DNA from: Maribacter sp. BPC-D8
Lineage (GTDB): Bacteria; Bacteroidota; Bacteroidia; Flavobacteriales; Flavobacteriaceae
Direction: 5' to 3'
Length of the DNA stretch: 64,000 bases
Assembly: GCF_035207705.1 (NCBI RefSeq)
Contig: NZ_CP128187.1
Location: 1,364,001 to 1,428,000 of the forward strand
The position numbers and the translations under genes were made by a program. The stretch's first letter is position 1. Each line of letters begins with the position of its first letter. This document shows, piece after piece, positions 53,114 to 62,176 of this stretch. The notes under the pieces were generated by a model that worked only from the letters and a program-made list of their open reading frames with translations, was not told the DNA's origin and did no database searches.

Positions 53114-56100
53114 ATGAGAACGAACAAACTAATGAAATTGCTGCTTGCAGTAATGCTTTTTTCAAGCATCACCAGTGCAACGGCAGCCAATGAACTCAAA
53201 GAAAACGTGACCCTAAGCGATTTTCTTAACGAGATCAGTGAAAAACACGAAGTGTTTTTCACTTACAACCCTACACTGGTATCAAGCACCAGTTTAAATC
53301 CTGAGGAGTACAAATTCCCAGTATTAGACAAGATTATTAATAAATTAGAACGCAAAACAAGTTTTGATTTTGAATATCTTGGCAACAAGTATTATGTGGT
53401 TTACCACAAAAAGCCAGAAAGGGCTAAAATTCTTAAGATTAATTCTGTAAACAATGGCATTACTGCTTTGACTTTGAATGAAAAAATTCAAAACAGTATT
53501 ACCGGTAAAGTAACAGATGACTCTGGAATGGCTTTAGCAGGTGTAAATATTATCGAGAAAGGTACTACTAACGGTACTACTTCTGATTTTGATGGTAACT
53601 ATACTATTAATGTAACCGATGATACAAAATTAGTATTCAGTTATATTGGTTTTGCAACAAAAGAAGTTTCTACAGCCGGAAAGAATACGATCAACGTACA
53701 ACTATCTGAAGGTATGCAACTGGACGAGTTTATTGTTGTAGGTTCTCGTACTGCACCTAGAAGTAATGCAGACACGCCTTTACCAGTAGATGTTATTGGA
53801 GCTAAAGATTTAAGTTCTACAGGTCAAGCTACTTTTGACAAAGCATTACAGTATAAAATACCATCTTTTAATACGGTACAAACTCCTGTAAACGATGCGA
53901 CATCTTTATTAGACCCTTATGAAATTAGAAACATGGGTCCATCTAGAACATTAATATTAATTAATGGTAAGCGTAAAAACTTAAGTGCCTTATTATATAC
54001 ACAGACATCTCCAGGTCGTGGTGAAACAGGTGCTGATATTTCAGCTATACCTACAGATGCGATTAAAAGAGTTGAAATCTTACGTGATGGTGCTTCTGCA
54101 CAATACGGTTCTGATGCAATTGCTGGTGTAATGAATATTATATTAAAAGATTCTCCTAACGAAGGTTCTGCTACTATTAGAACAGGAATCACTTCTGAAG
54201 GCGATGGTGAAATGTTCGGTGTTGCTTTAAACAATGGTTCATCGATCGGTGAAGACAAAGGCTTTGTAAATTATACTATTGATTTATCTAAAGTAAACCA
54301 AGCAAACAGACCAGGTACCGTTGATGCTGCTGGTGAAGCTGGTGATTTCGGCGCTGACATTGCAGATGTTCAAGAGTTTCTCTCAAGAACACCAGACGCA
54401 GGGAATATTAATGGATCCCCAGAAACTGCTGCTGCTAAATTCTCATTGAACATGGGTTATGAATTAAGTGAGAACACATCAATGTATGGAAATGCAGCAT
54501 ATGTTTATAAGGCTGTAAATAGTTTTGCAAATTACAGAACTCCTTATTGGAGAACTGTTGAAGATTTTCCATATTTGGCTGATTTTTTCCCAGGAAACAA
54601 TCCAAACACTGCAGGTGGTTATGATGGTTATGTTCCAACATTTGAAGGAGAGCTTAGCGATTATAATGCAACAATTGGTTTTAAATCAGTTATAAACGAT
54701 TGGAATATTGATGCAAGTTTTACAACTGGTGGAAACACTCAAACATACAAGGTGAACAATACTCACAACAGAAATGTTGTTTATTCTCCGTCAGTATTTA
54801 TAGATGCAAATGGAAATGGTTCTGTAGATGATGGTGAAATTACTGAGGGTTCTGAGCTTTATAGAGAAAACAGTCAGCAATCATTTGATCCAGGAGGAAC
54901 TAGATTTTCTCACAACGTTGGTAATATTGATATTTCAAGATTACTATCTGACAAAGTGAGTATTGGTGTTGGTGCTGAATTTAGAACAGAGACTTTTGAA
55001 GTTATTGGAGGTGAATTAGCTTCTTATGATGGTGGTGGTGCAGATTCATTTGCTGGAGCCGCTCCTCAAAATTCAGGTAAGTTCAACCGATACAATGTTG
55101 GTGGGTACTTAAGTTTAGATTATGATGTTACCGATGCTTTTTTATTAAGCGGTACTGTTAGAACGGAGAACTATTCTGATTTCGGAAACGCATTCGTATA
55201 CAAGTTTAGCTCACGTTATAAATTCAGTGATGCTTTCACATTAAGAGGTTCTATTTCTTCAGGATTCAGGGCTCCTACCCTACACCAAATCTATACGCAA
55301 AAAGCACAGTATAGTTTTGTACCTGGTCAAGGTATTCAAGTTGGTGGTTTGATTAACAATGTATCTACTCAGGCAAAATTATTGGGTATACCTCAATTAG
55401 ATGCTGAGACTTCTACAAACTACACTGTTGGGTTTGGTGGTAAAGTTGAAAAATTCAGCTATACCTTAGACTACTATAGCATTTCAGTAAAAGATAGAAT
55501 TGTTCTAGGAAATGAAATCGGAGGTAGTGGAGATCCTACAAATCCTTTAGATATTCTTTTAACAAACAACAACTTAAGTGATGTAAGTTTCTTCTCTAAT
55601 GCAATAGACACGAAGACTTCTGGTATTGATGTGGTTCTTGCTTATAAAGGAATAACTATTGGTGACGGAAACTTAGACTTGAATTTATCTGGTAATTATA
55701 CAATTCAGAATGAACTTGATGGTCCTGTAAATGATATTGACTTAGTTGCCAATTCAGGTCAATCTGTGGTAAACCAAACACAAGAAGCTTTATTCTTTAC
55801 TTCAAGACCTAAGACTAAATGGATTTTAGGAGCTAATTACGAAATAAATAAATTCGGTTTTTCTTTAAATAATACATTATTTGGAAAAACTAGCTTTTTT
55901 CAACAAGGTTTAAGTACTGATGCAAATGGTAATTTCAACCTTGGTACTGAATTTGACCCTAAAGTAGTTACTGATTTAGGAGTTAATTTTAGCGCTACAG
56001 ATAAATTGACAATTGCACTTAACATCAACAACTTGTTGAATGTATTACCTGAATGGAACTTTGTTTCTCAAAATGCTGCAGGTGATGCTATATTAGCAGA

Positions 56101-56230
56101 TCCAGCACAGACGATGAACCAGTCTAACTTGATTACTTTCAACCAACGTTATTCTCAAATGACGTATGATGGGTATCACTTTAGCCAATTAGGTACTATG
56201 TTCAACCTATCGTTGAATTATAAATTTTAG
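53114..56230 (+). CDS. TonB-dependent receptor with STN signalling domain
   Basis: A 1038-residue outer-membrane receptor. Order: signal peptide (LLLAVMLFSSITSATAA), STN domain (about 28-105, NVTLSDFLNEISEKHEVFF, YLGNKYYVVYHKK) that contacts the FecR protein, CarboxypepD-like regulatory domain (about 128-205, GKVTDDSGMALAGVNIIEKG), plug (about 215-330, GPSRTLILINGKRKNLS and LRDGASAQYGSDAIAGVMNI) and barrel, ending in GTMFNLSLNYKF. With the two upstream genes it makes a sigma/FecR/receptor signalling set. No SusD-type partner follows, so the ligand could be a siderophore, vitamin or peptide rather than a glycan; undecided. Confidence 0.92.
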   Translation: MRTNKLMKLLLAVMLFSSITSATAANELKENVTLSDFLNEISEKHEVFFTYNPTLVSSTSLNPEEYKFPVLDKIINKLERKTSFDFEYLGNKYYVVYHKKPERAKILKINSVNNGITALTLNEKIQNSITGKVTDDSGMALAGVNIIEKGTTNGTTSDFDGNYTINVTDDTKLVFSYIGFATKEVSTAGKNTINVQLSEGMQLDEFIVVGSRTAPRSNADTPLPVDVIGAKDLSSTGQATFDKALQYKIPSFNTVQTPVNDATSLLDPYEIRNMGPSRTLILINGKRKNLSALLYTQTSPGRGETGADISAIPTDAIKRVEILRDGASAQYGSDAIAGVMNIILKDSPNEGSATIRTGITSEGDGEMFGVALNNGSSIGEDKGFVNYTIDLSKVNQANRPGTVDAAGEAGDFGADIADVQEFLSRTPDAGNINGSPETAAAKFSLNMGYELSENTSMYGNAAYVYKAVNSFANYRTPYWRTVEDFPYLADFFPGNNPNTAGGYDGYVPTFEGELSDYNATIGFKSVINDWNIDASFTTGGNTQTYKVNNTHNRNVVYSPSVFIDANGNGSVDDGEITEGSELYRENSQQSFDPGGTRFSHNVGNIDISRLLSDKVSIGVGAEFRTETFEVIGGELASYDGGGADSFAGAAPQNSGKFNRYNVGGYLSLDYDVTDAFLLSGTVRTENYSDFGNAFVYKFSSRYKFSDAFTLRGSISSGFRAPTLHQIYTQKAQYSFVPGQGIQVGGLINNVSTQAKLLGIPQLDAETSTNYTVGFGGKVEKFSYTLDYYSISVKDRIVLGNEIGGSGDPTNPLDILLTNNNLSDVSFFSNAIDTKTSGIDVVLAYKGITIGDGNLDLNLSGNYTIQNELDGPVNDIDLVANSGQSVVNQTQEALFFTSRPKTKWILGANYEINKFGFSLNNTLFGKTSFFQQGLSTDANGNFNLGTEFDPKVVTDLGVNFSATDKLTIALNINNLLNVLPEWNFVSQNAAGDAILADPAQTMNQSNLITFNQRYSQMTYDGYHFSQLGTMFNLSLNYKF

Positions 56231-56247
56231 TTTGATTTAGTTTTAAT

Positions 56248-56283
56248 AAAAAAGCTACCTATTAATTTAGGTAGCTTTTTTTA
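56248..56283 (+). terminator. Intrinsic terminator after the TonB receptor
   Basis: AAAGCTACCT pairs with AGGTAGCTTT (10 bp plus A-T extension, 8-base loop) followed by a T run. Confidence 0.85.
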
Positions 56284-56394
56284 TTTAATATAAGTATGTT
56301 AAGTGATTTATCAGTTTCTCATAAAGAATATAGATAACAAGTAATCTTAAGATTCATTACACTTATTAACACTTTTAGAGAAAGCGTAAAATAT

Positions 56395-56787
<393 letters not shown>

Positions 56788-56798
56788 TTATTTTTGCA

Positions 56799-56830
56799 CA
56801 AAGGTAATTCCTACCGAATTAGTATACAAA
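56799..56830 (-). promoter_or_regulatory. Ferredoxin promoter
   Basis: On the minus strand TTTG (56830-56827) is followed by exactly 20 bases and TACCTTTG (56806-56799), an almost ideal Bacteroidota promoter (TTTG-N20-TANNTTTG). On the plus strand TATTTTTG at 56789-56796 may serve the divergent LuxC-like gene. Confidence 0.7.
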
Positions 56831-56834
56831 TATA

Positions 56835-57905
56835 ATGACCCATAGCACCCTTAGTATAGAAGCTTTTGTTAAACTTGGAAATTTTCTAAGTACATTTTGT
56901 GAATTAATCACCTCAAACACCATTTCTGATCACTTAAATGACAAATGGATCGAGCGTTTTAAAACTGAAGCCGTAAGGGCGCAACATTATAATGGTTGGT
57001 TTTCAGAAGAAAATGTTGTTCATGCTTTTCAAGAATGGTCAAATGTACTAACCCAAAGTAATTTAGAAAATTGGTTAAATGCATATGACCTTAATTCTAA
57101 TGAAGAAAAAACAGTAGCACTAATAATGGCGGGTAATATTCCCCTAGTAGGGTTTCATGACCTACTATGCGTGTTGGTTACAGGTAATAAAGCATTGGTA
57201 AAATTATCGAGTAACGACCAAAAACTAATCCCTCTACTTATTGATTATCTTATCGAAATCGAACCTTTTTTCAAAGATAGGGTTACGTTTACTAAAGAAA
57301 AGCTTGAAAACTACGATGCCGTAATAGCAACTGGCAGCAACAATACTGCAAGATACTTTGAATTTTATTTCGGTAAAAAACCTAATATAATTCGTAAAAA
57401 CAGAAATTCGGTAGCCGTCTTAACAGGCAAAGAGACTACTGAAGAATTAACCGCACTTAGTGAAGATATTTTTAGGTATTTTGGATTAGGGTGTAGAAGT
57501 GTCTCTAAAATCTATATTCCGAAAGAATATAATATTGATACATTTTTCAAAGCTATGTTTCCATACAGCGATATTATAAATCATAATAAATATGCTAACA
57601 ATTATGATTATAATAAGGCAGTTTATTTGATGAGCGAATTCAAAATATTAGATAACGGATTCTTAATCTTAAAAGAAGAAAAAAGCTTTGGATCCCCAAT
57701 TGCGTCATTGTTTTATGAGTATTATGAAGATATTCCTGCATTAAAAAACTATCTACATAACGAGGAAGATAAAATTCAATGCATAGTCTCATCTGGCGTC
57801 ATAGAAGGCGAGATATTATTCGGGCAAACACAAAAGCCTTCATTGAACGATTATGCAGATGGTATAGATACGGTTGATTTCTTGTTGAGAACATCCTTGA
57901 ATTAA
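56835..57905 (+). CDS. LuxC-like acyl-CoA reductase
   Basis: A 356-residue NADPH-dependent acyl-CoA reductase of the LuxC family that would reduce acyl-CoA to an aldehyde. The NAD(P)-binding region is about 95-130 (AGNIPLVGFHDLLCVLVTGNKALVKLSS), TGSNNTARYFEFYFGKKPNIIRKNRNSVAVLTG follows, and the likely catalytic Cys220 is in YFGLGCRSVSKIY. No luciferase genes are nearby, so light production is not implied; these genes are common in flavobacteria without known products. It is divergent from ferredoxin and followed by serC, 64 bases away. Confidence 0.85.
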   Translation: MTHSTLSIEAFVKLGNFLSTFCELITSNTISDHLNDKWIERFKTEAVRAQHYNGWFSEENVVHAFQEWSNVLTQSNLENWLNAYDLNSNEEKTVALIMAGNIPLVGFHDLLCVLVTGNKALVKLSSNDQKLIPLLIDYLIEIEPFFKDRVTFTKEKLENYDAVIATGSNNTARYFEFYFGKKPNIIRKNRNSVAVLTGKETTEELTALSEDIFRYFGLGCRSVSKIYIPKEYNIDTFFKAMFPYSDIINHNKYANNYDYNKAVYLMSEFKILDNGFLILKEEKSFGSPIASLFYEYYEDIPALKNYLHNEEDKIQCIVSSGVIEGEILFGQTQKPSLNDYADGIDTVDFLLRTSLN

Positions 57906-57969
57906 ATGGGCATCCTTACTGAAAATTCTTAAAAAATCCTGACATTTGCATCCTTAAATTACAAACAAA

Positions 57970-59034
57970 ATGAAAAAACATAATTTTAGCGCTGGTCCTT
58001 GTATACTACCAAAAGAAGTATTGTTAAAAGCTTCTGAAGCGGTTATGGACTTCAACGGTTCGGGGCTTTCTCTTATTGAGATTTCTCACAGAAGTAAAGA
58101 TTTTGTTGCCGTAATGGAAAACGCAAGATCATTGGCATTAGAACTACTTGACTTAAAAGATAAAGGATATACTGCCCTTTTTCTTCAAGGTGGCGCGAGC
58201 TTAGAGTTTTTAATGGTTGCATATAATTTGTTGGAAACAAAAGCTGGTTATTTAAATACCGGTACTTGGAGCGATAAAGCAATTAAAGAAGCTAAATTAT
58301 TTGGAGAAGTTGTTGAAGTTGGATCATCTAAAGATGAAAACTTTAAATACATTCCAAAAGGTTATACAGTACCTTCTGGCTTAGATTACCTACATATTAC
58401 TTCTAACAATACCATATTCGGAACGCAGTTTAAGAAATTTCCGAAAACTGATTGTCCTTTAGTTTGTGATATGAGTTCTGATATTTTTTCTAGAACTATG
58501 GATTTTTCTCAGTTCGATTTAATATACGCCGGAGCACAAAAAAACATGGGTCCTGCAGGTACCACTTTAGTAATTGTCAAAGATGATATATTAGGAAAAG
58601 TTTCTAGAAAAGTCCCTTCTATGCTTAACTATCAAACTCATATTGCAAAAGATAGTATGTTCAATACTCCACCGGTATTTGCGGTATACACTTCTATGCT
58701 AACCTTAGAATGGCTAAAAAACCTTGGAGGTATTGCTGCTATTGAAGAAGTAAATGAGAAAAAAGCAAGATTGTTATATTCTGAAATAGATTTAAATCCT
58801 GTTTTCGAAGGTTATGCAAATATTGAAGATAGATCGTTAATGAATGCAACCTTTAATATTACAGATGAAGTTTTAAAAACAACATTTGATAACATGCTAA
58901 AAGAAGCTGGTATTAATGGTTTAAACGGTCACCGTTCTGTTGGAGGCTACAGAGCTAGCATGTACAACGCACTTTCTCTAGATAGTGTTGGTGTATTGGT
59001 AGATGTAATGAGTGAAATGGAACGTAAAGGATAA
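57970..59034 (+). CDS. serC: Phosphoserine aminotransferase
   Basis: A PLP-dependent class-V aminotransferase that converts 3-phosphohydroxypyruvate to phosphoserine (and the vitamin B6 precursor). Motifs: HNFSAGPCILPKEVL, LFLQGGASLEFLMVAYNLL, GTWSDKAIKEAKLFGEV, and the PLP-binding Lys191 in IYAGAQKNMGPAGTTLV; it ends in LNGHRSVGGYRASMYNAL. The length of 354 is normal. It is followed by serA (182 bases of repeats in between), placing two steps of serine synthesis together. Confidence 0.96.
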   Translation: MKKHNFSAGPCILPKEVLLKASEAVMDFNGSGLSLIEISHRSKDFVAVMENARSLALELLDLKDKGYTALFLQGGASLEFLMVAYNLLETKAGYLNTGTWSDKAIKEAKLFGEVVEVGSSKDENFKYIPKGYTVPSGLDYLHITSNNTIFGTQFKKFPKTDCPLVCDMSSDIFSRTMDFSQFDLIYAGAQKNMGPAGTTLVIVKDDILGKVSRKVPSMLNYQTHIAKDSMFNTPPVFAVYTSMLTLEWLKNLGGIAAIEEVNEKKARLLYSEIDLNPVFEGYANIEDRSLMNATFNITDEVLKTTFDNMLKEAGINGLNGHRSVGGYRASMYNALSLDSVGVLVDVMSEMERKG

Positions 59035-59100
59035 TCAATTCAAACGATTTACTTTATTAGTTTATATTTCAATCAGTATTTAAATTTCAATAAAATAATT

Positions 59101-59208
59101 CGAGATAAACTCACGAAGCATTTCTAAGTGAGCCTACGTGAATTTTTGAGGTCTAACCGAACGGAGTGGACAAGAAAACCTCGGAGAACTAAAATCTCGA
59201 TAATCGAG
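59101..59208. repeat. Repeat-rich spacer upstream of serA
   Basis: The gap between serC and serA contains a direct-repeat-like segment (GGTCTAACCGAACGGAGTGG, TCGGAG) and the palindrome CTCGATAATCGAG at 59196-59208, which also occurs as CTCGATTATCGAG at 15825-15837 upstream of hisB. The shared context is ATCTCGAT-N-ATCGAGTAAA in both cases. Confidence 0.55.
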
Positions 59209-59216
59209 TAAAACAT

Positions 59217-60167
59217 ATGAAGATATTAGCAAATGATGGTATTTCTCAAAACGGCATTGACGCATTAGAGAAATCAGGATTTGAAGTTTTAACGACAACT
59301 GTTGCACAAGAACAGTTAGCGAATTATATAAACGAACATAAAATTGATGCCTTATTAGTACGCAGTGCCACTAAGGTTAGAAAAGATTTAATAGACGCCT
59401 GCCCTACCCTAAAATTAATAGGCAGAGGTGGTGTTGGCATGGATAATATTGATGTTGATTATGCAAAATCTAAAGACATTCATATTATAAACACGCCTGC
59501 TGCATCGTCAGAATCTGTGGCAGAATTAGTATTTGCCCATCTTTTTGGTGGAGCACGTTTTTTATATGACGCAAACAGAAATATGCCATTAGAGGGCGAC
59601 AGCAACTTTAAAGGTCTCAAAAAATCGTATTCAAAAGGTACAGAGCTTAGAGGTAAGACTTTAGGTCTATTCGGCTTCGGTAACATTGGTCAAGCAACGG
59701 CAAAACTTGCGATTGGCGCAGGTATGAAAGTTGTGTATTGCGACCCAGAAGTAGAACAAACCGATATTGAACTTTCGTTTTTCGACGGTCAGAAAGTAAC
59801 ATTCAATTTAAAGAATACAACAAAAGAAGACTTACTAAAGCAGGCAGATTATATTTCTTTACATATACCAGGGCAGAATAACTATGTTTTGGGAGAGTCA
59901 GAATTTGCACAAATGAAAAAAGGTGTAGGTATCGTAAATGCTGCAAGAGGTGGTGTTTTAGATGAAGTTGCATTAATAAATGCGTTAGAAAACGGGTCTG
60001 TTGCCTTTGCTGGTTTAGATGTTTATGAATCTGAACCAACACCAGAAGTTAAAATATTGATGCATTCTAGCATATCGTTAACGCCTCATATTGGTGCAGC
60101 TACACTAGAAGCTCAAGAAAGAATAGGACTAGAACTGGCTGACCAAATCATTTCTCTGTTAAAATAG
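59217..60167 (+). CDS. serA: D-3-phosphoglycerate dehydrogenase
   Basis: NAD-dependent oxidation of 3-phosphoglycerate, the entry to serine synthesis. Motifs: GRGGVGMDNIDVDYAKSKDIHIINTP, LVFAHLFGGARFL, the Rossmann loop LGLFGFGNIGQATAKLAIGAGMKVVYCDP, NAARGGVLDEVALINALENG (catalytic Arg region), and the catalytic His in TPHIGAATLEAQERIG. At 316 residues it is the short form without the C-terminal ACT domain, so serine feedback would need another route. It starts right at the end of a repeat-rich spacer. Confidence 0.95.
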   Translation: MKILANDGISQNGIDALEKSGFEVLTTTVAQEQLANYINEHKIDALLVRSATKVRKDLIDACPTLKLIGRGGVGMDNIDVDYAKSKDIHIINTPAASSESVAELVFAHLFGGARFLYDANRNMPLEGDSNFKGLKKSYSKGTELRGKTLGLFGFGNIGQATAKLAIGAGMKVVYCDPEVEQTDIELSFFDGQKVTFNLKNTTKEDLLKQADYISLHIPGQNNYVLGESEFAQMKKGVGIVNAARGGVLDEVALINALENGSVAFAGLDVYESEPTPEVKILMHSSISLTPHIGAATLEAQERIGLELADQIISLLK

Positions 60168-60236
60168 GTGCTTAAAAGGCAATATTCTGGCCTCTTTTTC
60201 GTACTTTACAATGTAAACATTAAATTAACTATTACA

Positions 60237-60869
60237 ATGGCAGGATTATTAGATTTATTAAATAGCCCAATGGGGCAACAATTAATTAGTGGAGTTGCAG
60301 GTCAAACTAACCAACCAGCAGATAAAACCGCAAATGTACTAAGTATGGCTATGCCACTTATTCTTGGTGCAATGAAAAAAAATGTATCTACTCCAGAAGG
60401 TGCTCAAGGTTTAATGAGCGCATTATCTAGTAATCATAATGGTGGTATCTTAGATAACTTAGGCGGTCTTTTTGGCGGCGGTGTTGATGATAGTGTAATG
60501 GCAGACGGTGCTGGTATTTTGGGTCATGTATTTGGAGACAAACAACCTCAAGTGGAAAGTGCCCTTAGCGCTAAATCTGGTATCGATGCAAGTTCAGTAG
60601 CTTCTATTTTAAAAATGGCTGCTCCTATAGTTATGGGAATGATTGGAAAGCAAACTGCACAAAGTAACGTAAGTGATGGTACCGGTATGAATGCTCTTTT
60701 AGGTAGCATGCTAGGTGGACAACCACAAGAAAACCAAAGCTTAATTACTTCTTTGTTAGATGCAGATGGTGATGGTAGCATACTAGACGACGTTGCCGGC
60801 ATGGTAATGGGTGGTAGTAAAAGTAGTGGTGGTCTTGGAGGTCTTTTAGGAGGTCTTTTCGGTAAATAA
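60237..60869 (+). CDS. DUF937 family protein
   Basis: A 210-residue protein with the DUF937 (YidB-like) pattern: LLDLLNSPMGQQLISGVAGQTNQPADKTANVLSMAMPLILGAMKKN, then a glycine-rich GGLFGGGVDDSVMADGAGILGHVFGDKQ and LGGLLGGLFGK near the end. Function unknown. The ATG at 60237 is chosen because it begins the conserved AGLLDLLN; the longer reading from a GTG at 60168 overlaps the end of serA. Followed by a strong terminator. Confidence 0.88.
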   Translation: MAGLLDLLNSPMGQQLISGVAGQTNQPADKTANVLSMAMPLILGAMKKNVSTPEGAQGLMSALSSNHNGGILDNLGGLFGGGVDDSVMADGAGILGHVFGDKQPQVESALSAKSGIDASSVASILKMAAPIVMGMIGKQTAQSNVSDGTGMNALLGSMLGGQPQENQSLITSLLDADGDGSILDDVAGMVMGGSKSSGGLGGLLGGLFGK

Positions 60870-60891
60870 GATTTTAAAATTCTATTTATAT

Positions 60892-60920
60892 AACCCGCTT
60901 GCAACTGCAAGCGGGTTTTT
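60892..60920 (+). terminator. Intrinsic terminator after DUF937 gene
   Basis: AACCCGCTTGCA pairs with TGCAAGCGGGTT (12 bp, loop of two bases) followed by a T run. Confidence 0.85.
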
Positions 60921-60936
60921 TTGTATCTTATATTTC

Positions 60937-61401
60937 ATGAAAACAAAATACACCTCTTTTTTTGATGCACTAATTTTAAGCACCATTTCTTTACTTCTAC
61001 TTAATTGTGGAGCATCAAAAGAAACGTTAACTATTTCGAATAATGAAGAACAGGCTTTTAATCAAGTACAAGGCGATACCATTACTATTTCTAGTGACAA
61101 AACAGCATATGAAATAATAATTATTGAGCCTGGTTTCAATACATGGCTAAGTTCAATTGCCAAACCCGAGGGTTATTATTCTCAAAATTTTCTGAAAAAT
61201 AGAAATTACATTATGGTTTTAGAATGGAATAACAGGGTTATGCAACCATCTCGATTTGACCCGAATTTATATGAATTGCGCATAGATTACTCAAATCAAA
61301 TAGATTATGGGTATGAGGTTAACTACAAACTTTATAATTACTTCATCTATTTTCAAAGAAAATATAATCAACGTTTAGGTCCTTTTGTACCCCGTATTTA
61401 A
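60937..61401 (+). CDS. DUF6146 family lipoprotein
   Basis: A 154-residue lipoprotein: signal LILSTISLLLLNCG (acylated Cys near residue 25), then YEIIIIEPGFNTWLSSIAKP, YYSQNFLKNRNYIMVLEWNNRV, SRFDPNLYELRIDY and YGYEVNYKLYNYFIYFQRKYN, which match my recollection of DUF6146. Function unknown. Its stop is 31 bases before the next gene. Confidence 0.8.
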   Translation: MKTKYTSFFDALILSTISLLLLNCGASKETLTISNNEEQAFNQVQGDTITISSDKTAYEIIIIEPGFNTWLSSIAKPEGYYSQNFLKNRNYIMVLEWNNRVMQPSRFDPNLYELRIDYSNQIDYGYEVNYKLYNYFIYFQRKYNQRLGPFVPRI

Positions 61402-61431
61402 AAAGTATATTTGCGGCATTCAACACATGTC

Positions 61432-61749
61432 ATGCAAAAATTAAAAGAGCGTTGGGGCGTTACCAGCAATTTTCAATTAACTATTATTTTTATTGTTTTT
61501 TCCATTACCGGATCATCTTCTGTCTTTGTGGCAAAACCTTTTTTAAATTTAATTGGCTTACAACAAGCTAATTTTCCAGATGCATGGTGGGGAACAACAA
61601 TGTATTGGCTTTTACGAATTCTAATAATTTTTCCCTTTTATCAGATACTATTGGTAATATATGGCTGGTTATTTGGGCAATTCAAATTCTTTTGGGCATT
61701 TGAAAAAAAGATGCTGAAAAGATTAGGACTCGGATTCTTATTTAATTAA
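61432..61749 (+). CDS. DUF6787 family membrane protein
   Basis: A 105-residue protein with two membrane spans (about residues 15-35, FQLTIIFIVFSITGSSSVFVA, and 60-85, WLLRILIIFPFYQILLVIYGWLFG), starting MQKLKERWGVTSN and ending FKFFWAFEKKMLKRLGLGFLFN, which resembles the DUF6787 family as I remember it. Function unknown. The start at 61432 is chosen over a TTG at 61411. Confidence 0.7.
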   Translation: MQKLKERWGVTSNFQLTIIFIVFSITGSSSVFVAKPFLNLIGLQQANFPDAWWGTTMYWLLRILIIFPFYQILLVIYGWLFGQFKFFWAFEKKMLKRLGLGFLFN

Positions 61750-61800
61750 TTTAATAATTCTTTAACACCTTACCTACCTGTATTAATTAGATTTGCAGCT

Positions 61801-62127
61801 ATGAGTTTTGTGAAAGACAACATAATTTACCCAATGGTTGCCGTATTTTTACTGGTAGGCATATTGGGACCATATTTTGTTAAGATTTCGCATGCATTAA
61901 ATGAGCATGAAGAGTTTCATTGCGTTTCTAAAGAATTACATATTCATGCAGTCGAGTTCGATTGCGATTTCGAACATTATCAGTTAGCTTCATTATTTTA
62001 CCCAGATTTTGTTTATCCAGAACTTATTTCATTGGCTCCTATCACAGAAGCTATTATAAACAATTACTACTTTCTAAGTAAATATCAGCAACTTCATTTT
62101 GTATTAAGAGGCCCACCTACCTGTTAA
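61801..62127 (+). CDS. Small His/Cys-bearing membrane-anchored protein
   Basis: A 108-residue protein with an N-terminal membrane segment (about 10-28, YPMVAVFLLVGILGPYFV) and an exported part with HALNEHEEFHCVSKELHIHAVEFDCDFEH, a dense set of His, Cys and acidic residues suited to metal binding. No family is recognised. It lies 50 bases upstream of a TonB receptor that itself has a His/Glu-rich segment, so a role in metal handling is a reasonable inference. Confidence 0.65.
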   Translation: MSFVKDNIIYPMVAVFLLVGILGPYFVKISHALNEHEEFHCVSKELHIHAVEFDCDFEHYQLASLFYPDFVYPELISLAPITEAIINNYYFLSKYQQLHFVLRGPPTC

Positions 62128-62176
62128 GATTTCATTTCAAACAAGGTAAAGTCTAAAAGTCTTAATACAATTTTAT

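Noticed and set aside
56835..57905. LuxC homologue as a bioluminescence gene
   Set aside because: No luxA, luxB, luxD or luxE is nearby; LuxC-like reductases occur widely in flavobacteria without luminescence.
60548..60910. 120-codon minus-strand frame opposite DUF937
   Set aside because: Pro/Leu-rich translation is the mirror of the Gly-rich DUF937 gene and it runs over the terminator.
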